64,000 nt of DNA, from contig JAFYYH010000021.1 in the NCBI GenBank assembly GCA_017557635.1, positions 360,363 through 424,362 of the forward strand, written 5' to 3'. Positions 1 through 8,171 of the stretch are shown here, piece after piece; the stretch's first letter is position 1, and each line of letters opens with the position of its first letter. The position numbers were made by a program, and so were the translations under genes. Source of the stretch: Bacteroidaceae bacterium (GTDB lineage Bacteria; Bacteroidota; Bacteroidia; Bacteroidales; Bacteroidaceae). The notes below the pieces were generated by a model. That model made no database searches. It was given only the letters and a program-made list of their open reading frames with translations, and was not told the DNA's origin.

Positions 1-2
1 GC

Positions 3-497
3 ATCAATGCCATAGGTCTTACAGGTACCGACTGCAACGTAATGCAGTCCGATAAGCGTCCCGTCAAGGATATAGACTACGGCTTTGTAGGTGATGTCAA
101 GGCTGTCAATGCAGAGTTCCTGGCAAGCCTGATAGAGAAGGGTATTGTTCCTGTTCTGGCTCCGCTCACACATGACGGCAAGGGCCAGCTCCTTAATACC
201 AATGCCGATACCATTGCCGGTGAGGCAGCAAAGGCACTGGCATCATACTTTAAGGTGACTCTGATATTCTGCTTTGAGAAACCGGGCGTGCTGCTGCATG
301 AGGATGATGACAACAGCGTCATTCCTTACATCTCATACTATGATTTCCCGCGTCTGGTACAGGACGGCACCATAAGCGGCGGTATGATTCCCAAGATTCA
401 GAATGCGTTCAACGCATTGCAGGCCGGAGTGTCATCGGTCCTTATTACTAAGGCCGAGTCACTTGATAAGCTTACAGGTACTACTATCGCCCTGTAA
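3..497 (+). CDS. argB: Acetylglutamate kinase, C-terminal part (5' end outside window)
   Basis: The reading frame is open from the first bases of the window, so the gene starts upstream and only about 164 C-terminal residues are present. The product phosphorylates N-acetyl-L-glutamate in the second step of arginine synthesis in the cytoplasm. The visible part has amino acid kinase family features: the NAIGLTGTDCN segment at the left edge, the PVLAPLTHDGKGQLLNTNAD block that binds acetylglutamate, and the GGMIPKIQNA segment near the end that contacts nucleotide. The stop is followed after 6 bp by the converging CPBP protease gene. Identification rests on these family motifs. Whether the gene is joined to other arg genes cannot be seen. 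Confidence 0.93.
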   Translation: MNAIGLTGTDCNVMQSDKRPVKDIDYGFVGDVKAVNAEFLASLIEKGIVPVLAPLTHDGKGQLLNTNADTIAGEAAKALASYFKVTLIFCFEKPGVLLHEDDDNSVIPYISYYDFPRLVQDGTISGGMIPKIQNAFNALQAGVSSVLITKAESLDKLTGTTIAL

Positions 498-503
498 ACA
501 ATC

Positions 504-1340
504 TTATTTCTCGTAATTGTCTCCCTGGAAAGTGCCTGTTGAGGTGCTTTCAACGGGTTCAGCTTCGGCTTGCTGGAGCTGCTGCTGTTCTTTTACCTTG
601 TTGTAGTATCTGACAATCCAGATACCGGTACCTATTGATACAATGACGAATGACAGGAACAGAATCATGCCTAAAGTACTGTTCAGGGATATTTCGTCGC
701 CGGAACCGTAACTCATTGTAACGAATGAGATGGTGTTGTTGATGATATGGATGCAGATGGGAACAAGCAGGCTGCCGGTCTTGCAGTAGAGCCAGCCCAG
801 GAATATTCCTGCCGGCATTGCAAAAACCACCTGTATGGGATTGATATGGATGATTGCGAACAGGGCTGATGAGATGATGATACCCCACCACATGCTCTTG
901 GTCGCCTTGGCCATCTCTTTGAGTATGACACGGCGCATTATGATTTCCTCCATTATGGGACCTACAATGCAGATGCCCAGGAAACCGGATACTGTTCCGG
1001 CCATGGCCTCGAACTGTTCTGCAAGCGTGTTGGGTATTTCAACGGTCGAAGAGAGAAGTTCTACGGCAAACATACCGCACAGGGCAAATACTATTGAGAT
1101 CAGAAGAACGTCAAAAGGTACTTTCTTGAACAGTTCCTTGATGTGGCAATACTTCAGGAGCAGAAGTATCACAATAACCAGAAAATCCGATACCAGCAGA
1201 GCCTTTCCCATTGTTTGGGTTACAGCAGTCGCCATATCCATTCCCTGGACCATCCCGGCAATCAGGAATATGATAGTCACTACAATCTGTACGGCAACGA
1301 ATACGCCGATGGATACAAGTGTTCTTTTGATCTTTTCCAT
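504..1340 (-). CDS. CPBP family intramembrane metalloprotease
   Basis: A 278-residue multi-spanning membrane protein of the CPBP (CAAX protease and bacteriocin-processing) family. The three family motifs are present: EExxxR at residues 131-136, FxxxH ending at His165, and HxxxN at His198-Asn202, so the putative metal and catalytic residues are intact. About seven or eight hydrophobic segments are visible, and a charged Glu-rich tail follows the last one. It lies 2 bp downstream of ribF on the same strand and is probably co-transcribed with it. Members of the family act on prenylated or signal-like membrane substrates, but the substrate here is unknown and nothing nearby (no bacteriocin gene) suggests one. 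Confidence 0.85.
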   Translation of the reverse strand: MEKIKRTLVSIGVFVAVQIVVTIIFLIAGMVQGMDMATAVTQTMGKALLVSDFLVIVILLLLKYCHIKELFKKVPFDVLLISIVFALCGMFAVELLSSTVEIPNTLAEQFEAMAGTVSGFLGICIVGPIMEEIIMRRVILKEMAKATKSMWWGIIISSALFAIIHINPIQVVFAMPAGIFLGWLYCKTGSLLVPICIHIINNTISFVTMSYGSGDEISLNSTLGMILFLSFVIVSIGTGIWIVRYYNKVKEQQQLQQAEAEPVESTSTGTFQGDNYEK

Positions 1341-1342
1341 TT

Positions 1343-2257
1343 TTATCTGATATTGATGGTTTGTCTTACTTTTTCCCGGTCTGCCTCAAGTTGTGCGGCC
1401 AGTCCCTCGGGTGAGTCAAAGCGTCTTTCGGGACGCAGGAAATCCACGAATTCAAGTGTAAGTTCGTGGAAATAGATGTCGCGTTCAAATCCCAGCAGGT
1501 GGGCCTCGATGGTACGTGCCGTACCCTCGAATGTGGGGCGGAAACCTATGTTGAGCATGGCGGGCCATGTCTCGCCGTCAACTTTTGCCAGGGCCGAGTA
1601 AACACCGTCGGCCGGAATCTGCATGAATTCGCAGTAGGGGCCCAGGTTCGCGGTGGGGAATCCCATCTTCCGTCCGTTCTGCAGACCGTGGATGACCGTT
1701 CCGCTTATGGTGTAACGGTAGCCGAGCATGGCGTTTGCGGCTTTTACGTTTCCTGCCACCAGTTCGCGGCGAATTCTGGAACTGCTTACGGGAGTGCCTT
1801 CAAAGAGATATGCATCGGCCGGAATTACCTCCATGCCGATTCTTTCGCCTATGCGGCGGTAATCATCTATTCCTAAACTCGTGTCGTGACCGAAATGGTG
1901 GTCATGACCTACCAGCAGTGTGCTCACGCCCAGCTTCTTCTGTAGGAAGTCTGTCATGAACGTCTCTGCGTCCAGGGCGGCCAGTGCTGTGGTGAAGTGG
2001 AGCGGGAAGCAGTAGTCTATACCGGTCTCGGCGAGCAGTCGCATCTTGTCTTCGGGAGTGGAGAGCAGGCGCGGACGGTAATCGGACTGCAATATCTGGC
2101 GGGGATGTTCGGGGAATGTTATGGCCATACTTTTGAGTCCGCGCTCTGATGCGATGGATTTCAACTCCTCCAACAGATGCACGTGACCCAGGTGGACTCC
2201 GTCAAAGAATCCTATCGTAGCGGCATATCTGCCGGTGTCGGGAACAGGTATGGTCAT
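1343..2257 (-). CDS. ribF: Bifunctional riboflavin kinase / FMN adenylyltransferase
   Basis: A 304-residue enzyme that turns riboflavin into FMN and then FAD. The N-terminal half is the nucleotidyltransferase-type FAD synthetase domain, with the GFFDGVHLGH signature at residues 16-25 and the SSSRIR segment. The C-terminal half is the flavokinase barrel, with GRKMGFPTANL and the NIGFRPTFEG segment. Length is normal for the family. It is the first gene of a two-gene minus-strand unit with the CPBP protease. A TAnnTTTG -7 element about 20 bp upstream supports the ATG chosen. Confidence 0.95.
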   Translation of the reverse strand: MTIPVPDTGRYAATIGFFDGVHLGHVHLLEELKSIASERGLKSMAITFPEHPRQILQSDYRPRLLSTPEDKMRLLAETGIDYCFPLHFTTALAALDAETFMTDFLQKKLGVSTLLVGHDHHFGHDTSLGIDDYRRIGERIGMEVIPADAYLFEGTPVSSSRIRRELVAGNVKAANAMLGYRYTISGTVIHGLQNGRKMGFPTANLGPYCEFMQIPADGVYSALAKVDGETWPAMLNIGFRPTFEGTARTIEAHLLGFERDIYFHELTLEFVDFLRPERRFDSPEGLAAQLEADREKVRQTINIR

Positions 2258-2276
2258 GCGTTAAAGTTTTGGACTA

Positions 2277-2284
2277 CAAAAGTA
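2277..2284 (-). promoter_or_regulatory. -7 element (TACTTTTG) upstream of ribF
   Basis: Read on the minus strand this is TACTTTTG, a match to the Bacteroidota -7 consensus TAnnTTTG, ending 20 bp before the ribF start codon. I see no good TTTG at the expected -33 spacing, so the promoter is only partly supported. Confidence 0.45.
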
Positions 2285-2324
2285 GTGAAGATAGACGGGG
2301 ATTGGGAATTTTTTCTCCCAAATC

Positions 2325-2355
2325 TTTGTAAATACGGGTTTTTGGAGTACTTTTG
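2325..2355 (+). promoter_or_regulatory. Promoter of tRNA-Met
   Basis: TTTG at 2325-2328 and TACTTTTG at 2348-2355 are 19 bp apart, a full match to the Bacteroidota sigma-ABfr promoter (-33 TTTG, -7 TAnnTTTG). Transcription would start about 40 bp before the tRNA. Confidence 0.75.
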
Positions 2356-2399
2356 CACCCGAATGAAGCAGTCGGCTCAGGGCCGATGATTCTTTCTCC

Positions 2400-2473
2400 G
2401 GGCTTTTAGCTCAGTTGGTTAGAGCAACAGACTCATAATCTGGAGGTCCTAGGTTCAAGCCCTAGATGGCCCA
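2400..2473 (+). tRNA. tRNA-Met (anticodon CAT)
   Basis: A cloverleaf can be drawn by hand. The acceptor strands are GGGCTTT and ATGGCCC (one mismatch, one wobble pair). The D arm begins AGCTCAG, the anticodon loop is CTCATAA, and the T arm is CTAGG-TTCAAGC-CCTAG, with discriminator A at 2473. The anticodon is CAT. The anticodon stem lacks the three GC pairs of an initiator, so this is an elongator Met tRNA, or possibly an Ile tRNA whose C34 becomes lysidine. CCA is not encoded. Confidence 0.9.
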
Positions 2474-2475
2474 CT

Positions 2476-2503
2476 ACCACCCAAGAGAGGGTGGTTTTTT
2501 TTT
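2476..2503 (+). terminator. Intrinsic terminator after tRNA-Met
   Basis: The stem ACCACCC / GGGTGGT encloses a 6-nt loop and is followed by a run of nine T. It starts 3 bp after the tRNA. Confidence 0.85.
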
Positions 2504-2516
2504 AGTACAGAGCGTG

Positions 2517-2564
2517 CAACTAATAAAATTCGTTAATTAATTTGGAAACGAATGATTTTAGTTG
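2517..2564 (+). promoter_or_regulatory. Imperfect 18-bp inverted repeat over the blaI-like promoter (candidate operator)
   Basis: The arms at 2517-2534 and 2547-2564 pair at 15 of 18 positions around a 12-bp centre. The repeat covers the -33 element (2541-2544) and ends one base before the -7 element (2565-2572). BlaI/MecI-type repressors bind dyads in their own promoters, so this is the obvious autoregulatory operator. That role is an inference from position and symmetry. Confidence 0.6.
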
Positions 2565-2572
2565 TATGTTTG
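2541..2572 (+). promoter_or_regulatory. Promoter of the BlaI/M56 operon
   Basis: TTTG at 2541-2544 and TATGTTTG at 2565-2572 have 20-bp spacing, a full Bacteroidota consensus. The leader to the ATG at 2643 would be about 65 nt. Confidence 0.75.
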
Positions 2573-2642
2573 CGTCAGAACTTTGGTTATTTATTATTTA
2601 GAGTGACCAAATAGTGCGTGAAAACTTACATTATTCAGATAT

Positions 2643-3008
2643 ATGAAGAGACTTACTAAAAAAGAGGAGATCATCATGAACTGGTTCTGGGACAAGGGAC
2701 CTCTTTATGTAAAGGAGCTTCAGGAACTCTATCCTGATCCCCAGCCTCACTTCAACACCTTGTCAACACAAGTCCGTACACTGGAGGCCAACGGCTATCT
2801 GAAGCACAAGTCATTCAGCGGTTCGTTTCAGTACTATCCCGCATTGAGTCGTGACGAATACAACGGAATCAGCCTGGACTCTCTGATCGGCAAGTGTTTC
2901 AACAATTCATATCTGGGCGCCGTCTCGGCGTTGGTCAATGAGGAAAAGATTTCACTTGACGAACTCAAAGGACTGATAGAACAGATAGAACGGGGCAAAG
3001 AGCAATGA
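2643..3008 (+). CDS. BlaI/MecI/CopY family transcriptional repressor
   Basis: A 121-residue winged-helix repressor. The first 75 residues carry the family layout: LTKKEEIIMNWFWDKGPLYVKEL, then the recognition region HFNTLSTQVRTLEANGYLKHK. The C-terminal part (LVNEEKISLDELKGLIEQIE) is the usual dimerisation helix. Family members repress their own operon and are released when a partner M56 sensor protease is activated. That partner is encoded 53 bp downstream. A palindrome over the promoter is a likely operator. There is no beta-lactamase nearby, so a role in antibiotic resistance should not be assumed. In Bacteroidota such pairs are common and mostly uncharacterised. Confidence 0.9.
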   Translation: MKRLTKKEEIIMNWFWDKGPLYVKELQELYPDPQPHFNTLSTQVRTLEANGYLKHKSFSGSFQYYPALSRDEYNGISLDSLIGKCFNNSYLGAVSALVNEEKISLDELKGLIEQIERGKEQ

Positions 3009-3061
3009 GGACTGCAGCCAAGGACTAAACAATCTCAATAACCTACCTAATTACTTTTCCA

Positions 3062-5764
3062 ATGAATATCCTTTTTACATCAGAGACTACAATAGGAACA
3101 GCATTCCTGACCTACCAGTTTAAGGTTGCGCTGATTCTGATTTGCTTCTTCCTGTTTTACCGCCTGCTCATGAGCAAGGAGACGTTCCATAAGCTGAACC
3201 GATGCCTGCTCACGAGTATGCTTATGGTCTCTTTCATCCTGCCGTTCTGTGTGTTCACGATACACCGTTATGTTCCGGAGGATGTCCTGGCGGCAACCAT
3301 GACCGATGAGAGCGCTATTGCCTCAACTCCCATGGCGGAAATGCCTGAATTCCCTGTTCTGATGAACGTGGAAGAGCAGCCTGTTATGACTGAAACTCCG
3401 GTTGCCCAGGTTGATCAGCCGGCCAAGGTTGAAGCAGCGGCAGCGGCTCCCGCACCCGTGGAACCTGTTATGGAGATCAACTGGTGGATCGTGGCCCTTG
3501 TGATATGGTTCGCAGGATTCGTGTTCCATCTGTCCCGCACGATGCTCTCTGTCGTTCAGGTGCGTCGTCTCATCAGGACCGGCCGTGAGGTAAAGACCGA
3601 TGACAATATCCGTATATATGTCGTGGCAATGAACATTTCGCCGTTCAGTTGGATGAACAACATAGTCATGTCACGTGAGGACTATGAATCGGCCAACCGC
3701 GGGGTTATCATCGACCACGAGAAGACTCATGTACGTCTGGGTCACTCCTATGACCTTATAATGGTGGACATACTGTCAGCCATGCAGTGGTTCAACTTTG
3801 TTACCGTGATGCTGCGCAAGGACCTGCAGGATGTTCACGAGTATCAGGTTGACGGATGCGTATTGCGTGACGGTTTCGACGCCAAGGCATACCAGTACAT
3901 GCTGCTGGGTAAGATAGCTTCCCTTAGTGGTTACAGCGTAACAAACCACTTCAAAAAACAGAACCTTTCCAATAGAATAAATATGATGAACAGGAAGGAC
4001 TCCAAGTTTGCAAGAGCATTCAAGGCTCTTTATGCCCCCCTGTTGATGGGGTTGGTAATGTTTTCTTTCGCAGTTACCGTCTATGACTGCAAGCCGGAGC
4101 CACACTCCTCCCGTCGCGGTGACGGCAGGAATGTGGATGTACTCCGTGACTCCATGCAGATACTGGACGAAATGTACGGTCAGGGCAAGTTCAACCGTTT
4201 CCCTTGGGAGAACGGCGCCATCTGGCTCACCGAGGGTGATACTGTGATAGTACGTACCGGTGATTTCCGTCAGGAGGTAATGAAACCCGAGGAGGTGGCC
4301 GATTATCTTCTGGATTACAAAGGCTTCAGTTCACACCGTATGACCATAGTCCTGTCCAAGCTTGACGGTGACCAGACGGAGACCGGACTGAAACGCGCAC
4401 GTCCTCTCATTGATATGCTTAACGAGGTGGGCATCTACAGCCTGGTTGTAAAGACCGACGAAGAATACAGGGAGGCATATTACTCAACCTACAGATACGG
4501 CCGTATCTACACTTTTGAAAAGGGTGTTTATGAGCTTGACCACAACGGCTTGGTGGTACGCGGCACTGCACGTGAACTGGCAGACTGGATCAAGGCTGTC
4601 GACATTGAGTATATGTCGTTCTATCCAGATGAGATAATGCCATGGTCGGACGCATCGGTCATGATGAAAGCCGCTTATGAAAGAGGCAGCCGCACATTCT
4701 CAATCTGCGTATATGATCCTGTTAATGCCAAGTCAACTTTGGCCGGCATTCTTGAAGAGGAAAAGGACAAGGGCGAACTCAGCCGCCAGTACAAGGGTGA
4801 AGGTTATTACCGTATTACAGTCCTGCCTACAAAGCGTAATCTTGACAAGGATTTCAAGGGCAAGACCGTGATGGATGTGGAGCGCCGCATCAGGGGTGAA
4901 TACACTGATGATTATATTGACAGGGCAAAAAAGGTTGTCGATAATCCTCCCATATTCAGCGGCTCAAAGATTGATAAGGTTGTTTTCTGCGATGATGTCC
5001 TTGTGTTGTTTCACAAGACGTCCGGAATTGAACGTAACAACTGGATAAGACCCGATGGTCCCGATGGCCGTAAGGAGGTAATGATAGTAGCTGACGGCAA
5101 GGAGTACAAACTCCTGCGCGAAGAGGGATTCCAGAACTTTGCCGATTATCCTTACCGTTCTGAGTACAACTATGCAAACGGCAGCTATTTCTGGGCTCCT
5201 GATCCCGGATGCATGTATTTTGCCGATGTCTTTGAGGCAGTACCCGAGGACGTGAAATACTTTGACATCGTTGAAATTGATCCTGCAACGAAACAGAAGA
5301 ATTACGCTCAGCGCGGAGTGAACATTTCAGGTGACAAGCATCTTTTTGACAATATCAAGGTCATTCAGGCCGCTTGTATGACTGAGCTGGAACTTCCCGG
5401 AACCGGTGGCGGAAACATGGCTGTGGTACAGAGACTGGAGAGTACTCCCGATGCATTGGAAATCAATTTCCAGTTGTATGTTCGGGCCGGCAATTCATAT
5501 CCCGCTTACTTCGGCAGCGACATTACGCTCACTCTGACAGATGGAACGGAGCTGAAGATCAAGTCGGCCAATGTACCGCTTGATGAGGACTTTGACCGTG
5601 GCGGTGACCTTGTGATTACAAGTGCTACGCTTGTATTCCCTGCCGTTGATATTGACAAACTGCTCCCGGAACCTGAGAACCAGCGTTTCTCCAAACTGTC
5701 AGGAACCCTGTGCCATGAGCCGTTTGAACTTGTGTTGAACCAGATGGCGGTTCGCCGTCAATAA
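3062..5764 (+). CDS. BlaR1-type M56 family membrane metallopeptidase with a very long C-terminal region
   Basis: A 900-residue protein. The first 350 residues form the M56 module: transmembrane segments near residues 15-35, 48-67, 140-160 and 322-342, with the zinc-protease motif HEKTH at residues 219-223. The linker between the second and third membrane segments is rich in Pro, Ala and Val. After the last membrane segment comes about 550 residues with no domain I recognise; a beta-lactam-binding (transpeptidase SxxK) domain is not apparent. In BlaR1/MecR1 proteins the extracellular domain senses a ligand and the cytoplasmic protease inactivates the BlaI repressor. Here the sensor part is replaced by an unknown region, so the ligand is unknown. 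It sits between the repressor and a thioredoxin-like lipoprotein. Confidence 0.85.
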   Translation: MNILFTSETTIGTAFLTYQFKVALILICFFLFYRLLMSKETFHKLNRCLLTSMLMVSFILPFCVFTIHRYVPEDVLAATMTDESAIASTPMAEMPEFPVLMNVEEQPVMTETPVAQVDQPAKVEAAAAAPAPVEPVMEINWWIVALVIWFAGFVFHLSRTMLSVVQVRRLIRTGREVKTDDNIRIYVVAMNISPFSWMNNIVMSREDYESANRGVIIDHEKTHVRLGHSYDLIMVDILSAMQWFNFVTVMLRKDLQDVHEYQVDGCVLRDGFDAKAYQYMLLGKIASLSGYSVTNHFKKQNLSNRINMMNRKDSKFARAFKALYAPLLMGLVMFSFAVTVYDCKPEPHSSRRGDGRNVDVLRDSMQILDEMYGQGKFNRFPWENGAIWLTEGDTVIVRTGDFRQEVMKPEEVADYLLDYKGFSSHRMTIVLSKLDGDQTETGLKRARPLIDMLNEVGIYSLVVKTDEEYREAYYSTYRYGRIYTFEKGVYELDHNGLVVRGTARELADWIKAVDIEYMSFYPDEIMPWSDASVMMKAAYERGSRTFSICVYDPVNAKSTLAGILEEEKDKGELSRQYKGEGYYRITVLPTKRNLDKDFKGKTVMDVERRIRGEYTDDYIDRAKKVVDNPPIFSGSKIDKVVFCDDVLVLFHKTSGIERNNWIRPDGPDGRKEVMIVADGKEYKLLREEGFQNFADYPYRSEYNYANGSYFWAPDPGCMYFADVFEAVPEDVKYFDIVEIDPATKQKNYAQRGVNISGDKHLFDNIKVIQAACMTELELPGTGGGNMAVVQRLESTPDALEINFQLYVRAGNSYPAYFGSDITLTLTDGTELKIKSANVPLDEDFDRGGDLVITSATLVFPAVDIDKLLPEPENQRFSKLSGTLCHEPFELVLNQMAVRRQ

Positions 5765-5788
5765 ACTCAAAACCGAAAACTTGAGATT

Positions 5789-6853
5789 ATGAGAAGATTT
5801 ATTCTGATTGTGGCTGCTGTTGCAGCAATGTGCAGTTGTACAGCTGACAACAAGAGATATACCGTCAAAGGTCAGTTCGTTGATTGCAACAGTGACTCGG
5901 TTTGGCTTATAAGCAGTCTGAACGGATCCGTATTGACATCGGCCTCGATGACGGACGGGCGTTTTGAATTGTCAGGTGAGGTGGAGGTTCCCTTCATGGC
6001 AAGAATCACAACATCGCAGTTCGGGATAGGACCTGCCTGTGAGGTCGTTGTGGAACCTGGCGAAATGGAATTGTCCATGGCCACGGAAATGGATTCTGTT
6101 TATATGGTCAGCGGAACCAAGTCCAATGAAGGAATAAGTAATCTTAAGAAGATGACATTCCGGATCAACGAAAGGATTAGGGCTAATGACGGAATTATAG
6201 ACAACAGTATCAATGCTTTGATTGAGGACTACGAAAACAGTATCAAATCTGGTCTGAAGGATAATCTGGATAATTTCTTCGGCTTGATACTGGTGCAGTC
6301 ACTTGCTGACCCTGATGATCCGGAATCCACAAAAATATTCCTTGACAAGTTTCCTGCAAACCTGCAGAAGACCGAAGAGTGGCAGAGGTTGAACGACGAA
6401 GTGAACAAACTGCTTTCCTTCGGCGTTGGCAAGCCTTATCTGGATTTCACCCAGAACGATGCTGACGGAAATCCTGTAACTGCAAGCAAGGTTATTGCAG
6501 AATCAAAGAACCGTTATGTATTGGTTGATTTCTGGGCATCATGGTGCGGTCCCTGCATGCGTGAACTTCCTTACCTGAAGGAGGCCTACAGTCAATATTC
6601 ACCCAAGGGTTTCGAGATAATAGGAGTCTCTCTTGATCAGGACCGTGATTCATGGCTGGAGGCCATCAAGACCAATGAAATGAACTGGGTTCATGTGAGT
6701 GACCTCCAATATTGGAACAATGAAGTAGCACAACTATACAACATACACAGTATACCGGCAAATTACCTCATCGATTGCAAGACCGGACTTATAGTAGCGA
6801 AGGGTCTCAGAGGTAATCAACTGTCAGTTACACTGGCTGATCTTCTCAAATAG
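5789..6853 (+). CDS. TlpA-like thioredoxin-fold lipoprotein (DUF4369 N-terminal type)
   Basis: A 354-residue predicted lipoprotein. The N-terminal hydrophobic stretch ends at Cys17 (AMCSC lipobox-like). Residues 20-110 look like the DUF4369 beta-sandwich that precedes many Bacteroidota thioredoxins, residues 115-215 are helical, and the C-terminal third is an AhpC/TSA-Redoxin domain with WASWCGPC at residues 249-256, both redox cysteines present. Such proteins reduce or exchange disulfides in the periplasm. It starts 25 bp after the M56 protease and is probably the last gene of that operon, which suggests a link between the sensor and envelope redox state. The substrate is unknown. Confidence 0.85.
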   Translation: MRRFILIVAAVAAMCSCTADNKRYTVKGQFVDCNSDSVWLISSLNGSVLTSASMTDGRFELSGEVEVPFMARITTSQFGIGPACEVVVEPGEMELSMATEMDSVYMVSGTKSNEGISNLKKMTFRINERIRANDGIIDNSINALIEDYENSIKSGLKDNLDNFFGLILVQSLADPDDPESTKIFLDKFPANLQKTEEWQRLNDEVNKLLSFGVGKPYLDFTQNDADGNPVTASKVIAESKNRYVLVDFWASWCGPCMRELPYLKEAYSQYSPKGFEIIGVSLDQDRDSWLEAIKTNEMNWVHVSDLQYWNNEVAQLYNIHSIPANYLIDCKTGLIVAKGLRGNQLSVTLADLLK

Positions 6854-6881
6854 TTTGCAATAATAAGTCCTTGTTTTAACG

Positions 6882-6912
6882 CGGGCGCTGATGTATCATG
6901 CATTGGCGCCCG
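6882..6912 (+). terminator. Possible hairpin terminator after the thioredoxin-like gene
   Basis: CGGGCGC (6882-6888) and GCGCCCG (6906-6912) pair perfectly, but the loop is 17 nt and no T run follows, so the terminator call is weak. Confidence 0.35.
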
Positions 6913-6952
6913 TGTTGATAAATAACGCCGGAGCGATTGGGAAGACTGCCCA

Positions 6953-6960
6953 TAAATTTG
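6953..6960 (+). promoter_or_regulatory. -7 element (TAAATTTG) upstream of the GNAT-like gene
   Basis: Exact TAnnTTTG match 33 bp before the ATG at 6993. No matching -33 TTTG at normal spacing. Its position argues that the in-frame ATG at 6891 is not the start. Confidence 0.45.
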
Positions 6961-6992
6961 TATCTTCGCTGAATTTAAAATCAGTGGAGAGA

Positions 6993-8135
6993 ATGTCAGA
7001 AGAGAAGATATCCGTAATCGCGGTCAAGACGGCCAGAGACCTGCGCAGGTTCGCACGTTTCAATGTGCAGCTTTACAGGAATCACCCATATGCCGTACCG
7101 GATCTGATCAGCGATACCAAGAACTCTTTCAGACCCAAGCATAATGCCGCACTTGAATTCTGTGAGGCACAGCCGTTCATTGCCCTTAAGGACGGTAAGG
7201 TGGTGGGCCGTGTGGCCGCCATCATCAACGGCAAGGCCAATGAGGCGTGGAAGGTCAGGACGGTAAGGTTCGGATGGATAGATTTCATCGATGACATAAA
7301 CGTAAGCCGTGCTTTGCTTGATGCCGTATCAGCATGGGGTAAGGAACGTGGCATGGATCGTCTGGAGGGACCTTTCGGATTCACCGATTTTGATCCCGAG
7401 GGAATGCTTACCGAAGGCTTTGACCTGATAGGCACCATGGCCACCATCTACAACTATCCCTACTATCCGGTTCATATGGAGCAGTTGGGACTCAAGCCGT
7501 CGGCAGAGTGGGTGGAGAGGCATATCCCCTACAACACACTGCCCGAGAAGATGGAGCGCATAGGCAAGATTGTACTTGACCGCTACAATCTCCATATTGA
7601 CAAACTTGAGCACAGCAAGAATGTCGAGGCAAAGAAATACGCCCATAAACTGTTCCATCTGGTGAATGAGGCGTTTGCACCGTTGTACGGATATTCGGCA
7701 TTCTCCGATAAGCAGATTGATGACTTTGCACGCAAGTTCGTACCGCTTCTGGACAAGCGCTTTGCTGCGTTCGTGCTTGACAAGGATGACAATCTTGTAG
7801 CAGGAGCGCTTACAATGACATCAATCGCACGTGCACTGCAGAAGGCTAAAGGCCGTCTGTTCCCGTTTGGCTGGTGGCACATAATCAAGGCACTCAAAAT
7901 CAAGCGCTCTAATACGGTGGAGTTCCTGTTCATTGCCGTAAAGCCGGAGTATCAGAACAAGGGTATCAACGCAGTTCCGTTCACCATACTCAATCCCAAT
8001 CTGGTTGAACTGGGGTACAAGCTTGCCGAGACCAACCCGGAACTGGTTGACAATACCAAGGTACAAAGTCAGTGGTCGTACTATGAGGGTGTAAAGATAG
8101 TACGACGCAGGGCCGTCTTTTTCAAGCCCATCTGA
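6993..8135 (+). CDS. GNAT-fold acyltransferase-like protein (YghO-like)
   Basis: A 380-residue cytoplasmic protein of a family common in Bacteroidota and usually annotated as a GNAT N-acetyltransferase or hypothetical protein. Features seen are an N-terminal segment with FVxLYRNHPYAVPDL character, the LEGPFGFTDFDPEGML block, and a C-terminal GNAT-like portion with EFLFIAVKPEYQNKGINAVPF, which resembles the acetyl-CoA-binding motif A. The substrate is not known. I chose the ATG at 6993 (MSEEKISV) rather than the in-frame ATG at 6891, because the extra 34 residues span a hairpin and a -7 promoter element and are not protein-like. Confidence 0.75.
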   Translation: MSEEKISVIAVKTARDLRRFARFNVQLYRNHPYAVPDLISDTKNSFRPKHNAALEFCEAQPFIALKDGKVVGRVAAIINGKANEAWKVRTVRFGWIDFIDDINVSRALLDAVSAWGKERGMDRLEGPFGFTDFDPEGMLTEGFDLIGTMATIYNYPYYPVHMEQLGLKPSAEWVERHIPYNTLPEKMERIGKIVLDRYNLHIDKLEHSKNVEAKKYAHKLFHLVNEAFAPLYGYSAFSDKQIDDFARKFVPLLDKRFAAFVLDKDDNLVAGALTMTSIARALQKAKGRLFPFGWWHIIKALKIKRSNTVEFLFIAVKPEYQNKGINAVPFTILNPNLVELGYKLAETNPELVDNTKVQSQWSYYEGVKIVRRRAVFFKPI

Positions 8136-8171
8136 TTTAATTATGTTTTGAAATAAGTATAATAGATATAT

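Noticed and set aside
835-1350. Plus-strand open frame opposite the CPBP protease
   Set aside because: Shadow frame: the minus-strand reading has all CPBP catalytic motifs, and this one has none.
2643-5764. BlaI/BlaR1-like pair as an antibiotic resistance locus
   Set aside because: There is no beta-lactamase or alternative PBP in the operon, and the M56 protein lacks a visible penicillin-binding sensor. Such pairs are common non-resistance regulators in Bacteroidota.
6891-6992. N-terminal extension of the GNAT-like protein (ATG at 6891)
   Set aside because: The extension spans a hairpin and an exact -7 promoter element, and its sequence is not protein-like. ATG 6993 is preferred.
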